A stretch of 59,359 nt of DNA from Clostridia bacterium (GCA_014360065.1 JACIYF010000005.1:1-59359), one strand, 5' to 3'. Positions 15,845-23,024 are shown, counted from the first letter of the stretch. Translations and numbers: made by a program. Notes: generated by a model not told the origin, from the letters alone.

Positions 15845-16024
15845 ATGATTTTCCTGAGATTACCCGACCATCTGGTGGTCCTAACGCCGGGTGAGGTAAT
15901 GACTGCACTCCAGGCCCGGCCCGAGATTTGGGAGCGGGGCATCAAAAGAGGCAAGGCACATATCCGGGCGATGCGGCGGGCACAGAGGCCGGGTAAAGGC
16001 AGGGAGGTGAGACCGAACACTTGA
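15845..16024 (+). CDS. Small hypothetical protein with basic tail
   Basis: 59 residues (MIFLRLPDHLVVLTPGEV and on) from ATG 15845, five bases after GGGAGGTGG. The C-terminus is rich in Arg and Lys (KRGKAHIRAMRRAQRPGKG), suggesting nucleic acid contact. It overlaps the shifted frame of the preceding gene. A TTG frame of 29 codons (16021-16110) after another GGGAGGTGAG could also be translated but I do not count it as a gene. Confidence 0.5.
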   Translation: MIFLRLPDHLVVLTPGEVMTALQARPEIWERGIKRGKAHIRAMRRAQRPGKGREVRPNT

Positions 16025-16115
16025 TAGCACAATCAGGTGGCGTTGCTGAAACCAAGGAGTACCAAGGCCAAAGAGAGGCCGGATGCAATAATGATGCAAT
16101 GGGAGGTTGAATAAA

Positions 16116-16763
16116 ATGGCTCAGACAATTGAAGACAGGATTCACCAATTCGGAGCGTCAATCCTACAGGAAGCGGAGACCAGGAGGCAGATGATTAACA
16201 AGCTCCAGATGTCGGGGAGCTACACTCCTGACTTTATCGCCAAGGAGCGCAAGACGGGGATTGAGGCACTTCAGAAGGAAGTGGGAGACTGGTTTGCCGA
16301 CCTGAAGAAAGAACTCCAGGGCAAGATGGGCCAGATTGAGAGCAAATACAGGCAGACCCCGGTAGGTGACCCTTCGGCCCAACTGCTGGCCTTCCAGCGT
16401 ACCCAGGCTAGGCTTAAAGCCATGGGGAAGGAAGAACTGGAGGCCGAGGCGTTGAAGTATATCCAGACCGGGACTGTAGCCAGCCTAGATGAGTTAGATT
16501 TGCTTCAAGCCGAGCTTAGGAGCCGGGGCATGGACAACCTGGCTGACCGGGTAAGGCTTGAGGCCCAAGAGCGGTATCACAGTTATGAGCCCTGGAAGGC
16601 TGACCCTGAATACCAGCAAGCGGAGCAAGACCTGCAGAAAGCCAATGTTTACGGTGCTGACCTTAACACGGTTTACGTCAAAGCGAAGGATGGTGTTGTT
16701 GAGGCCCGGCTTATATCCGACCTGCTCCACATGAACACCGACGACGTCATTGGCCGGTGGTAA
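16116..16763 (+). CDS. Helical hypothetical protein upstream of the terminase genes
   Basis: 215 residues from ATG 16116 behind GGGAGG. Strongly helical with many charged residues (RRQMINKLQMSG, then IEALQKEVGDWFADLKKELQ), probably coiled coil in residues 15-80, and a second helical block about 90-160. The C-terminus VYVKAKDGVVEARLISDLL is mixed. No family recognised; the position before a terminase small subunit suggests a role in DNA processing or head-like assembly, but that is only inference. Confidence 0.6.
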   Translation: MAQTIEDRIHQFGASILQEAETRRQMINKLQMSGSYTPDFIAKERKTGIEALQKEVGDWFADLKKELQGKMGQIESKYRQTPVGDPSAQLLAFQRTQARLKAMGKEELEAEALKYIQTGTVASLDELDLLQAELRSRGMDNLADRVRLEAQERYHSYEPWKADPEYQQAEQDLQKANVYGADLNTVYVKAKDGVVEARLISDLLHMNTDDVIGRW

Positions 16764-16828
16764 GGCTGGGTGGTGCCCAGGGTGGCCTTCGCTGGCTGCC
16801 CTGGGGAACATCCCCTTAAGGTGGTGAT

Positions 16829-17320
16829 ATGATGGCCCGGAAATGCTCCATATGCGAACACCCACGAGCGGACGAAATAAACGCGGCCCTACTAGGCGGC
16901 GTCCCATTACGGGACATAGCGGGACAATTTTCCGTTTCCAAAACGGCCCTGCATCGGCATAAAGACCATGTCCCTGCCGGCCTGGTGAAGGCCCAGGAAG
17001 CCCAGGAGATAGCCAAAGCCGATACCCTTCTTGACCAAGTTACCGAACTGCGGGACAAGGCCCTTTCCATCCTTGCCAAAGCAGAACAGGCCGGAGATTT
17101 GCGGACGGCCCTGCAGGGTGTGCGGGAAGCAAAAGGGTGCCTGGAACTACTGGCAAAGCTGCAGGGAGAGTTACAGGAACGGACTACCGTCAACGTCCTG
17201 ATTAATCCGCAATGGCTATCCTTACGAGCAGCGATATTGGCGGCCCTGGAGCCTTTCCCGGAGGCCAGGCTAGCACTTGCCCAGGCCTTGCGGGAGGTGG
17301 AAAGCAATGCTGGTAAGTGA
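16829..17320 (+). CDS. Terminase small subunit-like DNA-binding protein
   Basis: 163 residues. It starts with KCSICEHPRADEINAALLGG, then VPLRDIAGQFSVSKTALHRH, a helix-turn-helix preceded by a Cys-x2-Cys pair, followed by long helices (about residues 55-130) suitable for oligomerisation. It overlaps by 14 bases the gene for the terminase ATPase. Small terminase subunits recognise the packaging site and recruit the large subunit. A hairpin with arms CCCAGGG/CCCTGGG (16776-16805) sits just upstream and could be a recognition site or an RNA hairpin. Assignment depends on domain layout and the neighbour. Confidence 0.65.
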   Translation: MMARKCSICEHPRADEINAALLGGVPLRDIAGQFSVSKTALHRHKDHVPAGLVKAQEAQEIAKADTLLDQVTELRDKALSILAKAEQAGDLRTALQGVREAKGCLELLAKLQGELQERTTVNVLINPQWLSLRAAILAALEPFPEARLALAQALREVESNAGK

Positions 17321-18077
17321 CCTGGCACAAGCGTTAGACCCGGTTATTTTCGCCAGGGAAGCGTTAGGTTTTACCCCTGACCCCTGGCAGGAGCAGGCGT
17401 TAAGGTGGAGCGGTAAGCGGCTTTTATTAAACTGTTCACGACAAAGCGGAAAATCGACAACGGCGGCAATCCTGGCCCTGCATAGGGCGATATTTTACCC
17501 TTCCTCCCTGGTGCTGCTGGTAAGTCCCAGTTTGCGGCAATCAAGCGAGCTTTTCCGCAAGGCACAGGACTTGCTGAAGGCGTTACCAGCAGAGCAGCAG
17601 CCCGAACTTGTAGAGGATAACAAGCTGTCCTTAACCATGAAGAACAAAAGCCGGATAGTTTCCCTGCCCGGCAGCGAAGGAACTATTCGAGGCTTTAGCG
17701 GTGCCAGTCTCATTATTGAGGATGAGGCGGCTAGGGTGCCCGATGACCTTTACTTTGCGGTGCGGCCCATGCTGGCAGTATCAGGCGGCAGGCTAATCCT
17801 AATGTCAACCCCCTTCGGCAAGCGAGGCCATTTCTTCAAGGAGTGGACTGAAGGCAGCGACACTTGGGAACGGATACAGATAACGGCCCATGAATGCCCT
17901 AGGATAAGCCCGGAGTTTCTGGAGGAAGAGCGGCAGGCCCTCGGTGAATGGTGGTTTAGGCAGGAATACCTTTGCGAATTTGTGGAAACGGTTGACCAGG
18001 TTTTTACTTACGACCAGGTGATGGCGGCCATAAGCGGGGAAATTGAACCCTTGTTCGGAGGTGCAGGCAATGTATAA
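17307..18077 (+). CDS. Terminase large subunit, ATPase part
   Basis: 256 residues from ATG 17307 behind GGGAGGTGG. Typical packaging ATPase: adenine-binding TPDPWQEQALRW, Walker A SRQSGKST, Walker B LIIEDEAARV, coupling motif LILMSTPFGKRGHFF and the end of the ATPase domain WWFRQEYLCEFVE. The frame stops right after the linker (AISGEIEPLFGG), where normal large subunits continue into the nuclease domain. The next gene supplies that domain and its ATG overlaps this stop (ATGTATAA), so the enzyme is encoded as two coupled polypeptides. Confidence 0.88.
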   Translation: MLVSDLAQALDPVIFAREALGFTPDPWQEQALRWSGKRLLLNCSRQSGKSTTAAILALHRAIFYPSSLVLLVSPSLRQSSELFRKAQDLLKALPAEQQPELVEDNKLSLTMKNKSRIVSLPGSEGTIRGFSGASLIIEDEAARVPDDLYFAVRPMLAVSGGRLILMSTPFGKRGHFFKEWTEGSDTWERIQITAHECPRISPEFLEEERQALGEWWFRQEYLCEFVETVDQVFTYDQVMAAISGEIEPLFGGAGNV

Positions 18078-18675
18078 ATTCTTCCTTGGCCTTGACTTGG
18101 GACAGGCTCAGGACTATACGGCCCTGGCGGTGGTGGAGCGGAAAGTTTTCCGTTACGAGGCGAAGCCGGATGAATACCATATCCGGCACTTGGAGCGGCC
18201 CAAGCTGGGTACTCCCTACCCGGCCATTGTGGAGCGGGTACAGAACCTGATGCAGTCTAACCAGCTAATAAACCGGACGGCCCTGGTGGTGGATAAAACC
18301 GGCGTGGGTGCCCCGGTGGTGGATATGTTCAGGAAGGCAGGACTTAGGCCCGTGGCAATCACTATTACCGGGGGGAATTCCGCAAGCAGCGGTGACGGCG
18401 GCTACCATGTCCCTAAGCGTGACCTGGTAACTACCCTTCAGGTGCTATTCCAGACCGGGAGGCTTAAGGTGGCGGCGGAATTGGCTGATGCCCGGCTTTT
18501 GGTGGAGGAACTGCTGAACTTCAAGGTGAAAATCAACGTCAAGACGGCCCATGACAGCTATGAAGCCTGGCGGGAGGGTGTGCATGACGACCTGGTATTG
18601 GCAGCGGCCCTAGCCTGCTGGTATGGGGAGAAGTGCCAGAGGATGACCCCAGTCCCTAAGCCGGCAGGCTGGTGA
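18070..18675 (+). CDS. Terminase large subunit, nuclease part
   Basis: 201 residues from ATG 18070 behind GGAGGTGC. It matches the RNase H-like nuclease domain of large terminases: LGLDLGQAQDYTALAVVE (first catalytic Asp), TALVVDKTGVGAPVVDMFR (second Asp), PKRDLVTTLQVLFQ and AWREGVHDDLVLAAALACW (third Asp pair). All acidic residues are kept, so the nuclease should be active if it docks with the ATPase half. In most phages the two domains are in one chain of about 450 residues. Confidence 0.85.
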   Translation: MYKFFLGLDLGQAQDYTALAVVERKVFRYEAKPDEYHIRHLERPKLGTPYPAIVERVQNLMQSNQLINRTALVVDKTGVGAPVVDMFRKAGLRPVAITITGGNSASSGDGGYHVPKRDLVTTLQVLFQTGRLKVAAELADARLLVEELLNFKVKINVKTAHDSYEAWREGVHDDLVLAAALACWYGEKCQRMTPVPKPAGW

Positions 18676-18757
18676 ATGCATTACTTTTGCATTGCGAAGG
18701 CGCAAAAGCCCGCAAATGCAGGCGTGCGGGAGGCCCACTAGATTACCCATCAAGCAG

Positions 18758-19144
18758 TTAGTCCCAAAGTCCAATTACTTCTTCTTCCATCTTAGTGCCA
18801 CATAGTGGGCAAGGCATGTTTTCCGTATCAAAGAGAGGTACTTCCTGGCAGCAATTCAAGCAGCGGGTTCGGGGTTTATCAGGATTGGCGTAATCGGGCG
18901 GACAGGCTATGCTCCGGTCATCCAGGAGAAAGACGGTTTCAAAACTGGTAGCAGTTTGGTTAGCTCCTTCTGGCCAAGTAAAGTCTTCATCGCGAGCCAC
19001 CATAGGGGTAGTAAACTTCTGGCACCTGGGGCACCAGACCACGCCATAGCATTGGCGAGACCAGCCCCACCCAATACACAGTATACCGCTATTTAACCCG
19101 CATTTAGGACACCGAAGCGTTATCATCTCACCCATATTTGGCAT
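18758..19144 (-). CDS. Zinc-ribbon protein of unknown function
   Basis: 128 residues with three Cys pairs typical of zinc ribbons: CPKCG near the start, CPRC at about residue 38 and, in the C-terminal half, CLNCC plus CPLCG. A central acidic, beta-type stretch lies between. ATG 19144 overlaps the stop of the upstream helix-turn-helix gene by one base, so the two form a small operon transcribed leftwards. A role in transcription or DNA binding is likely but unproven. Confidence 0.7.
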   Translation of the reverse strand: MPNMGEMITLRCPKCGLNSGILCIGWGWSRQCYGVVWCPRCQKFTTPMVARDEDFTWPEGANQTATSFETVFLLDDRSIACPPDYANPDKPRTRCLNCCQEVPLFDTENMPCPLCGTKMEEEVIGLWD

Positions 19145-19329
19145 TACTCCTTTACTTCTTGTTTCTGTTCTTCACCTTTCAATAGACGGTTTAATTCGGA
19201 TTCGGAGATTCGCCAGAAGTGACCTATTTTAACGGCCTTTAGGTGGCCTTCCCTTATCCATCGATAAAGTGTTCGTATATCAATCTTAAGTTTCTGGGCA
19301 ATTTCTTGCGGCGTATAAAAGTTTTCCAT
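19144..19329 (-). CDS. Excisionase/MerR-type HTH regulator of element 2
   Basis: 61 residues with the HTH_17 fold: FYTPQEIAQKLKIDIRTLYR then WIREGHLKAVKIGHFWRI and ESELNRLLKG. It is divergent to the operon beginning at 19461 and has its own leftward partner, the zinc-ribbon gene. The divergent region carries palindromic AAGTACTT and two CACTTCTG copies, plausible operators. It could be the lysogeny-type repressor or the excision factor of the element. Confidence 0.8.
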   Translation of the reverse strand: MENFYTPQEIAQKLKIDIRTLYRWIREGHLKAVKIGHFWRISESELNRLLKGEEQKQEVKE

Positions 19330-19387
19330 TGCTATTCCCCTCCAAGCAGTATTGTACCCTTAAATGCACTTCTGCACAATGAAGTAC

Positions 19388-19416
19388 TTGACATTCCGCT
19401 GTTACTGATATACACT
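19388..19416 (+). promoter_or_regulatory. Promoter for the small-gene and integrase operon of element 2
   Basis: TTGACA at 19388-19393, 17 bases, TACACT at 19411-19416, directed to the genes from 19461 on. Overlapping AAGTACTT (19383-19390) and the repeated CACTTCTG (near 19365 and 19432) suggest repressor sites. Confidence 0.7.
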
Positions 19417-19460
19417 ATTATACACAAGTAAACACTTCTGAACCAAGGGAGGAAGAGGCA

Positions 19461-19745
19461 ATGAAGCAGATTGTTGACGGCAAGCTGTACGACACGAAAA
19501 AGGCCCAGCTGGTGGCCCACGACCGTTACTGGGACGGGAGAAACTTTGAGAGGAACGGCAGGAATACCTATCTTTACCGGACGGCCAAGGGGAACCTTTT
19601 CCTGCACCATACCACCTGCTGGCAGGGGGAGCGGGACTACATTGAGCCCGTGTCCAAGGAATACGCCAAGGCCATGTACGAGGAACTGCCGGAGCATGAG
19701 CTTGGGTACGAAGAAGCCTTCGGGGAAGCCCCGGAGGAAGCCTAG
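19461..19745 (+). CDS. Conserved mobile-element hypothetical protein
   Basis: 94 residues: KLYDTKKAQLVAHDRYWDG, then NTYLYRTAKGNLFLHHTT, and PVSKEYAKAMYEELPEH at the C-terminus. This layout (GKLYDT-type start, LYRTxxGxxFLH middle, acidic tail) recurs in small proteins of Firmicutes conjugative elements and phages, whose function I do not know. ATG 19461 is preceded by GGGAGGAAGAGGC. First gene of an operon continuing to the integrase. Confidence 0.65.
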   Translation: MKQIVDGKLYDTKKAQLVAHDRYWDGRNFERNGRNTYLYRTAKGNLFLHHTTCWQGERDYIEPVSKEYAKAMYEELPEHELGYEEAFGEAPEEA

Positions 19746-19757
19746 GGAGGAAGCAGG

Positions 19758-19997
19758 ATGGTTACCATTGACATCAAGTCTCTTTACGGCGATACCGCCA
19801 AGCTGGACCAGTTGGCAGAGTACACCAGCAAGGCCAAGGAATTGGCCGGGAGCGGCAATGATGTGGTTCTTACCGGCCCCGCTCCTGTTTGGCTTTACCT
19901 TGCCGTGGCCCATACCCTGCATGGAGTAGCTAAAAGCCTTGCCTATGACAGCCCGGTTACCGGTAAGGTGGTTATCTTCAATCATAACCCGTTTTAG
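19758..19997 (+). CDS. Csx3-like small protein, candidate cyclic-oligoadenylate ring nuclease
   Basis: 79 residues from ATG 19758 behind GGGAGGAAGCAGG. The second half, VVLTGPAPVWLYLAVAHTL, then SLAYDSPVTGKVVIFNHNP, matches the core pattern of Csx3 (Gly-x-x-Pro-Ile/Val-Trp-Leu, a helix with His, a strand ending Tyr-Asp-Pro-like turn, and a final VVV-type strand with His). Csx3/Crn3 proteins degrade cyclic tetra-adenylate, the messenger of type III CRISPR. The Arg of the usual Tyr-Asp-Pro-Arg turn is not present and the protein is shorter than the 105-110 residues of studied members. No cas gene is nearby, so in this island it might serve as an anti-CRISPR or have a different nucleotide-binding role. 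Confidence 0.55.
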   Translation: MVTIDIKSLYGDTAKLDQLAEYTSKAKELAGSGNDVVLTGPAPVWLYLAVAHTLHGVAKSLAYDSPVTGKVVIFNHNPF

Positions 19998-20009
19998 GAG
20001 GAAGAGGCA

Positions 20010-20285
20010 ATGAATCCATCGGCTAGAGAGATTATCGAGAGCTATGAGCGAGCGGCAGAGTCTTTGCTTACCGACCCAGCCATACGGCCCATACTTTGGG
20101 ACCAGCTTCGGAACCCGCTAGATTGGGATGCATCCCCGAAAGAATGCCTTGAGGTTGCAATGGGAGCGGGACTGAAGTCTGAAATAGCTGTTCTCGGTTA
20201 CCTGTTTATCCAGCGGCTTCGAGGACTTTCCAGAAAGGAGCTAGAGCGTTTGCTCCTGGTTGAGGGGAGAAGAAAAGATGGCTAA
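20010..20285 (+). CDS. Hypothetical protein upstream of the integrase
   Basis: 91 residues from ATG 20010 behind TAGGAGGAAGAGGC. Helical throughout (REIIESYERAAESLLTDPAI, then EVAMGAGLKSEIAVLGYLF), no family that I recognise. Its last 8 bases overlap the integrase start, so it is translationally coupled to the integrase. Confidence 0.6.
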   Translation: MNPSAREIIESYERAAESLLTDPAIRPILWDQLRNPLDWDASPKECLEVAMGAGLKSEIAVLGYLFIQRLRGLSRKELERLLLVEGRRKDG

Positions 20286-21471
20286 GCGGCGGGGCAATGG
20301 TGAAGGAACCATCTACAAGCGGTCTGATGGCACTTGGGCAGGCCAAGTAACCGTTGGCTATGACCCGGAAACGGGGAGGCCAAGGCGCAAGAGCTTCTAT
20401 GGCAGAACCCGGAAGGAAGTTGCCGACAAGATGGCTGAGGTTTTGCGGAGTGTCAGGACTGGCACTTATGTTGAACCTGTAAAGACTACCCTGGCTGAGT
20501 GGTTGGACTGCTGGCTTGCTGGAAAGAAGGGGCAGTTAAAGCCAAGCACTTTCGAGAGCTACGAAAGGCTGATTGATACCCACATCAAGCCTGCTTTGGG
20601 CAAAACCCCGCTGGCAAAGCTACAGGCCCATATGTTGCAGGCTTTCTACAACGAGAAGCTGGAAAGGGGTAGAGCAGATGGCAAAGGCGGCCTGTCAACC
20701 AGGATGGTGCGCTACCTCCATACCATAATCCGGGAGGCCCTGCAACAGGCGGTCAAGGAGGGACTTCTGCCCCGCAATGTTGCTGATGCCACCAGCCCGC
20801 CGGTAGCCAAAAGCAGACCCATTCGACCCCTGACCGAAGAGGAACTGCTTATCTTCTTTGAAGCGGCCAAGGATGACAGATTGTTTCCGGCCTATGTGCT
20901 TGCGGCTACCACCGGCTTAAGGCGGGGAGAACTTTTAGGTTTGTGCTGGGACAGCATAGACCTGGAGCATGGCGCTATTGTTGTCCAGCGGGAATTGCTG
21001 GCGCTGAAGGAAGGCCTTTTCCTGCAGGACACCACCAAGAGCAAGAGCGGCAGGCGAACCGTTACCCTGACCGATGACGCAATCCGGGAGCTAAGGAAGT
21101 GGAAGGCCCGGCAGAACCAGGAGAGACTGATGCTTGGCCCAGCCTACCAGGACAATGGGTTAGTATTCTGTCGGGAGGACGGCACCCCGCTTGACCCCTC
21201 AGAATTCACTAAGCATTTTCAGAGGCTTTTGGTTAAGGCTGGACTTCCCAAGGTGAGGCTGCATGACCTTCGGCATACCCATGCCAGCCTTTTGCTGGCA
21301 AGGGGAGTGCATCCTAAGGTGGTCCAGGAGCGGTTAGGCCACAGCAGTATTACCTTGACCCTTGACCTATACAGCCATCTTGCCCCTGGCCTAGAGGAAG
21401 GGGCGGCACATACATTGGACGGCTTACTGAGGAAAGAAAGAGGCCCTGCGAGGACGCAAGGCCAAAGATAA
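20278..21471 (+). CDS. int: Tyrosine recombinase, integrase of element 2
   Basis: 397 residues from ATG 20278. N-terminal AP2-like arm-binding domain (GNGEGTIYKRSDGTWAGQVT), SAM-like core-binding domain (about residues 65-160: TLAEWLDCWLAGKKGQLKPS), then the catalytic domain with Arg in GLRRGELLGLCW, Lys in the beta hairpin (TKSKSGRRTVTLT), HDLRHTHASLLL, GHSSITLTL and Tyr in DLYSHL. The gene ends 127 bases before an att copy at the tRNA-Leu gene. Full length with all catalytic residues, so likely active. Integrates at the tRNA 3' end. Confidence 0.95.
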   Translation: MAKRRGNGEGTIYKRSDGTWAGQVTVGYDPETGRPRRKSFYGRTRKEVADKMAEVLRSVRTGTYVEPVKTTLAEWLDCWLAGKKGQLKPSTFESYERLIDTHIKPALGKTPLAKLQAHMLQAFYNEKLERGRADGKGGLSTRMVRYLHTIIREALQQAVKEGLLPRNVADATSPPVAKSRPIRPLTEEELLIFFEAAKDDRLFPAYVLAATTGLRRGELLGLCWDSIDLEHGAIVVQRELLALKEGLFLQDTTKSKSGRRTVTLTDDAIRELRKWKARQNQERLMLGPAYQDNGLVFCREDGTPLDPSEFTKHFQRLLVKAGLPKVRLHDLRHTHASLLLARGVHPKVVQERLGHSSITLTLDLYSHLAPGLEEGAAHTLDGLLRKERGPARTQGQR

Positions 21472-21489
21472 AAACCACCTAGCTAACAT

Positions 21490-21516
21490 TAGCAGGGACA
21501 CCACCCCTGCTATTCT
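21490..21516 (+). terminator. Terminator after the element 2 integrase
   Basis: TAGCAGGG (21490-21497) pairs with CCCTGCTA (21505-21512), followed by TTCTTTTG. The next 25 bases carry the two TGCATTA arm-site candidates. Confidence 0.75.
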
Positions 21517-21597
21517 TTTGCCCAAAACTGCATTAAAACTGCATTACTGAGGCTGTTTTTGTGCTGGTTTCGGAAATTGGCCCGAACGCTGAAGCCC

Positions 21598-21664
21598 TTG
21601 ATTTTCCTGGTGCGGCAGAAGGGATTTGAACCCCCACGAGCGCTATGCCCACTAGACCCTGAAT
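21598..21664. repeat. att repeat copy 3, within the intact tRNA-Leu gene
   Basis: Same 67-base repeat as at 6628 and 11619 with two mismatches. Here it continues into the rest of the tRNA gene, marking the tRNA-side border of the array. Confidence 0.9.
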
Positions 21665-21695
21665 CTAGCGCGTCTGCCAGTTCCGCCACTGCCGC
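21608..21695 (-). tRNA. tRNA-Leu (anticodon CAG), integration target
   Basis: On the minus strand the acceptor GCGGCAG (from 21695) pairs with CTGCCGC, the anticodon stem CTAGA/TCTAG holds loop TTCAGGG (anticodon CAG), a long class II variable arm follows (TGGGCATAGCGCTCGTGGG), then the T arm with TTCAAAT, discriminator A and an encoded CCA (21608-21610). Its 3' two-thirds is duplicated at 6638 and 11629 by integration of the island elements. Confidence 0.95.
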
Positions 21696-21843
21696 ATTCC
21701 CTTTCGATAGATATTCTAGCAAAGGAAAGGAATAGTGTCAACGACGATCGCCGGGCGTTGTCACGAGGCGGTGGGCCCGAGCTATCCTGGCCTTTGCTGC
21801 TGGGAGGTAAGCAGCTGGCACCCCGTATCGCTAAATCAGCTAG

Positions 21844-21872
21844 TTGACAGTTTCAGGAGGCTAAAGTAGAAT
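21844..21872 (+). promoter_or_regulatory. Promoter of the ABC transporter operon
   Basis: TTGACA (21844-21849), 17 bases, TAGAAT (21867-21872). The leader to the ATG at 22047 is about 170 bases and includes an exact direct repeat GGATAGGGCAG at 21901-21911 and 21922-21932. I see no T-box or other known riboswitch in it. The stretch 21700-21843 shows nothing else that I can name. Confidence 0.75.
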
Positions 21873-22046
21873 TCTTCTGTAGAACGGCGAGGTAACCGGG
21901 GGATAGGGCAGCAGGACGGCAGGATAGGGCAGGAAATCCCTTCTAAACTGACTTAGCCATCCCTTGCCAAAGTTCAGACATTCCTTCCTGATTTGCCAAT
22001 CCATAGTCCGGTTAAAAGCCGACAAATCAGTGAGGGGGACTGGTTT

Positions 22047-23024
22047 ATGAGGCGTTGGGTGGTCGTGCTTTCAATTTTGCTTTTGAGCTTGAGCATGTTT
22101 GGTTGTGGGTCTGCTTCCAATAAGCAACCTGAGAAGGTGAAAGTGGGCATTATCCAATGGGCTGAGCACACGGCTCTAGATGCAGCTCGGCAAGGGTTCT
22201 TGGACACGCTGAAGAAAAACGGCTATGAAGAAGGGAAGAATCTGGAAGTCGATTTCCAGAATGCCCAGGCTGATACTAGCACGGCTAGCACCATAGCCAA
22301 TCAATTTGTAGGGCAGAAGGTTGACCTTATTCTAGCCATTGCTACGCCTGCCGCTCAGGCAGTCGCCAGCAAAACCTCTGACATCCCTATTCTAATTACA
22401 GCAGTCACGGATCCGGTGGCAGCAGGCTTGGTAAAAAGCTTGGAGAAACCGGAGACCAATGTTACCGGGACTACTGACATGAATCCCATAAAGGAGCAGC
22501 TCGAACTCTTAAAGCAGTTGGTACCTTCGGCTAAGAAGGTTGGGGTGGTCTATAATACCAGCGAAAAGAACTCGGAGGTCCAGGTAAACTTGGCCAAAAG
22601 CCTGGGTCAAGAAATGGGCCTCAGCTTTGTGGATGCTGTAGCCACCAACACCAATGAGGTCCTGCAGGCCGCCCAGTCTTTGGTGGGTCGCGTGGATGCT
22701 ATTTATGTGCCCACGGATAACACTGCTGTAGCGGCGATAACCTCCATAGTCCAGGTTGGAGAACAGCACAAGATACCGGTAGTCGTGGCCGAAGCTGGCG
22801 GAGTCGACAAAGGAGCGCTGGCTACCATTGGCATCGACTACTACCGCTTGGGGCAACAGACCGGAGAAATGGCTCTAAGGGTAATCAAAGGCGAGAAACC
22901 AGCTAGTATGGCTATTGAACAGCAAAAGGATTTTCAGCTGGTTCTAAACTTGAAAGCTGCTCAGGCCATGGGAGTAAAGATACCTCAGGAGTTAATAGAC
23001 AAGGCAGACCGCGTGATCAAGTAG
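22047..23024 (+). CDS. ABC transporter substrate-binding lipoprotein (TrpX-like family)
   Basis: 325 residues from ATG 22047. Signal peptide ending LSMFGCGS is a lipobox, so the Cys would be lipidated and the protein anchored outside the membrane. The body, KVGIIQWAEHTALDAARQGF then VDLILAIATPAAQAVASKT and DIPILITAVTDPVAAGLV, is the ABC_sub_bind family whose best-known member is the tryptophan-type TrpX. With the next two genes it forms a complete importer. An amino acid or related small molecule is the probable cargo; which one cannot be read from the sequence. Confidence 0.88.
   Translation: MRRWVVVLSILLLSLSMFGCGSASNKQPEKVKVGIIQWAEHTALDAARQGFLDTLKKNGYEEGKNLEVDFQNAQADTSTASTIANQFVGQKVDLILAIATPAAQAVASKTSDIPILITAVTDPVAAGLVKSLEKPETNVTGTTDMNPIKEQLELLKQLVPSAKKVGVVYNTSEKNSEVQVNLAKSLGQEMGLSFVDAVATNTNEVLQAAQSLVGRVDAIYVPTDNTAVAAITSIVQVGEQHKIPVVVAEAGGVDKGALATIGIDYYRLGQQTGEMALRVIKGEKPASMAIEQQKDFQLVLNLKAAQAMGVKIPQELIDKADRVIK

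Noticed and set aside
21720-22046. T-box or tryptophan-responsive leader upstream of the TrpX-like importer
   Set aside because: No GGTGGTACCGCG-type sequence and no terminator/antiterminator pair could be found.
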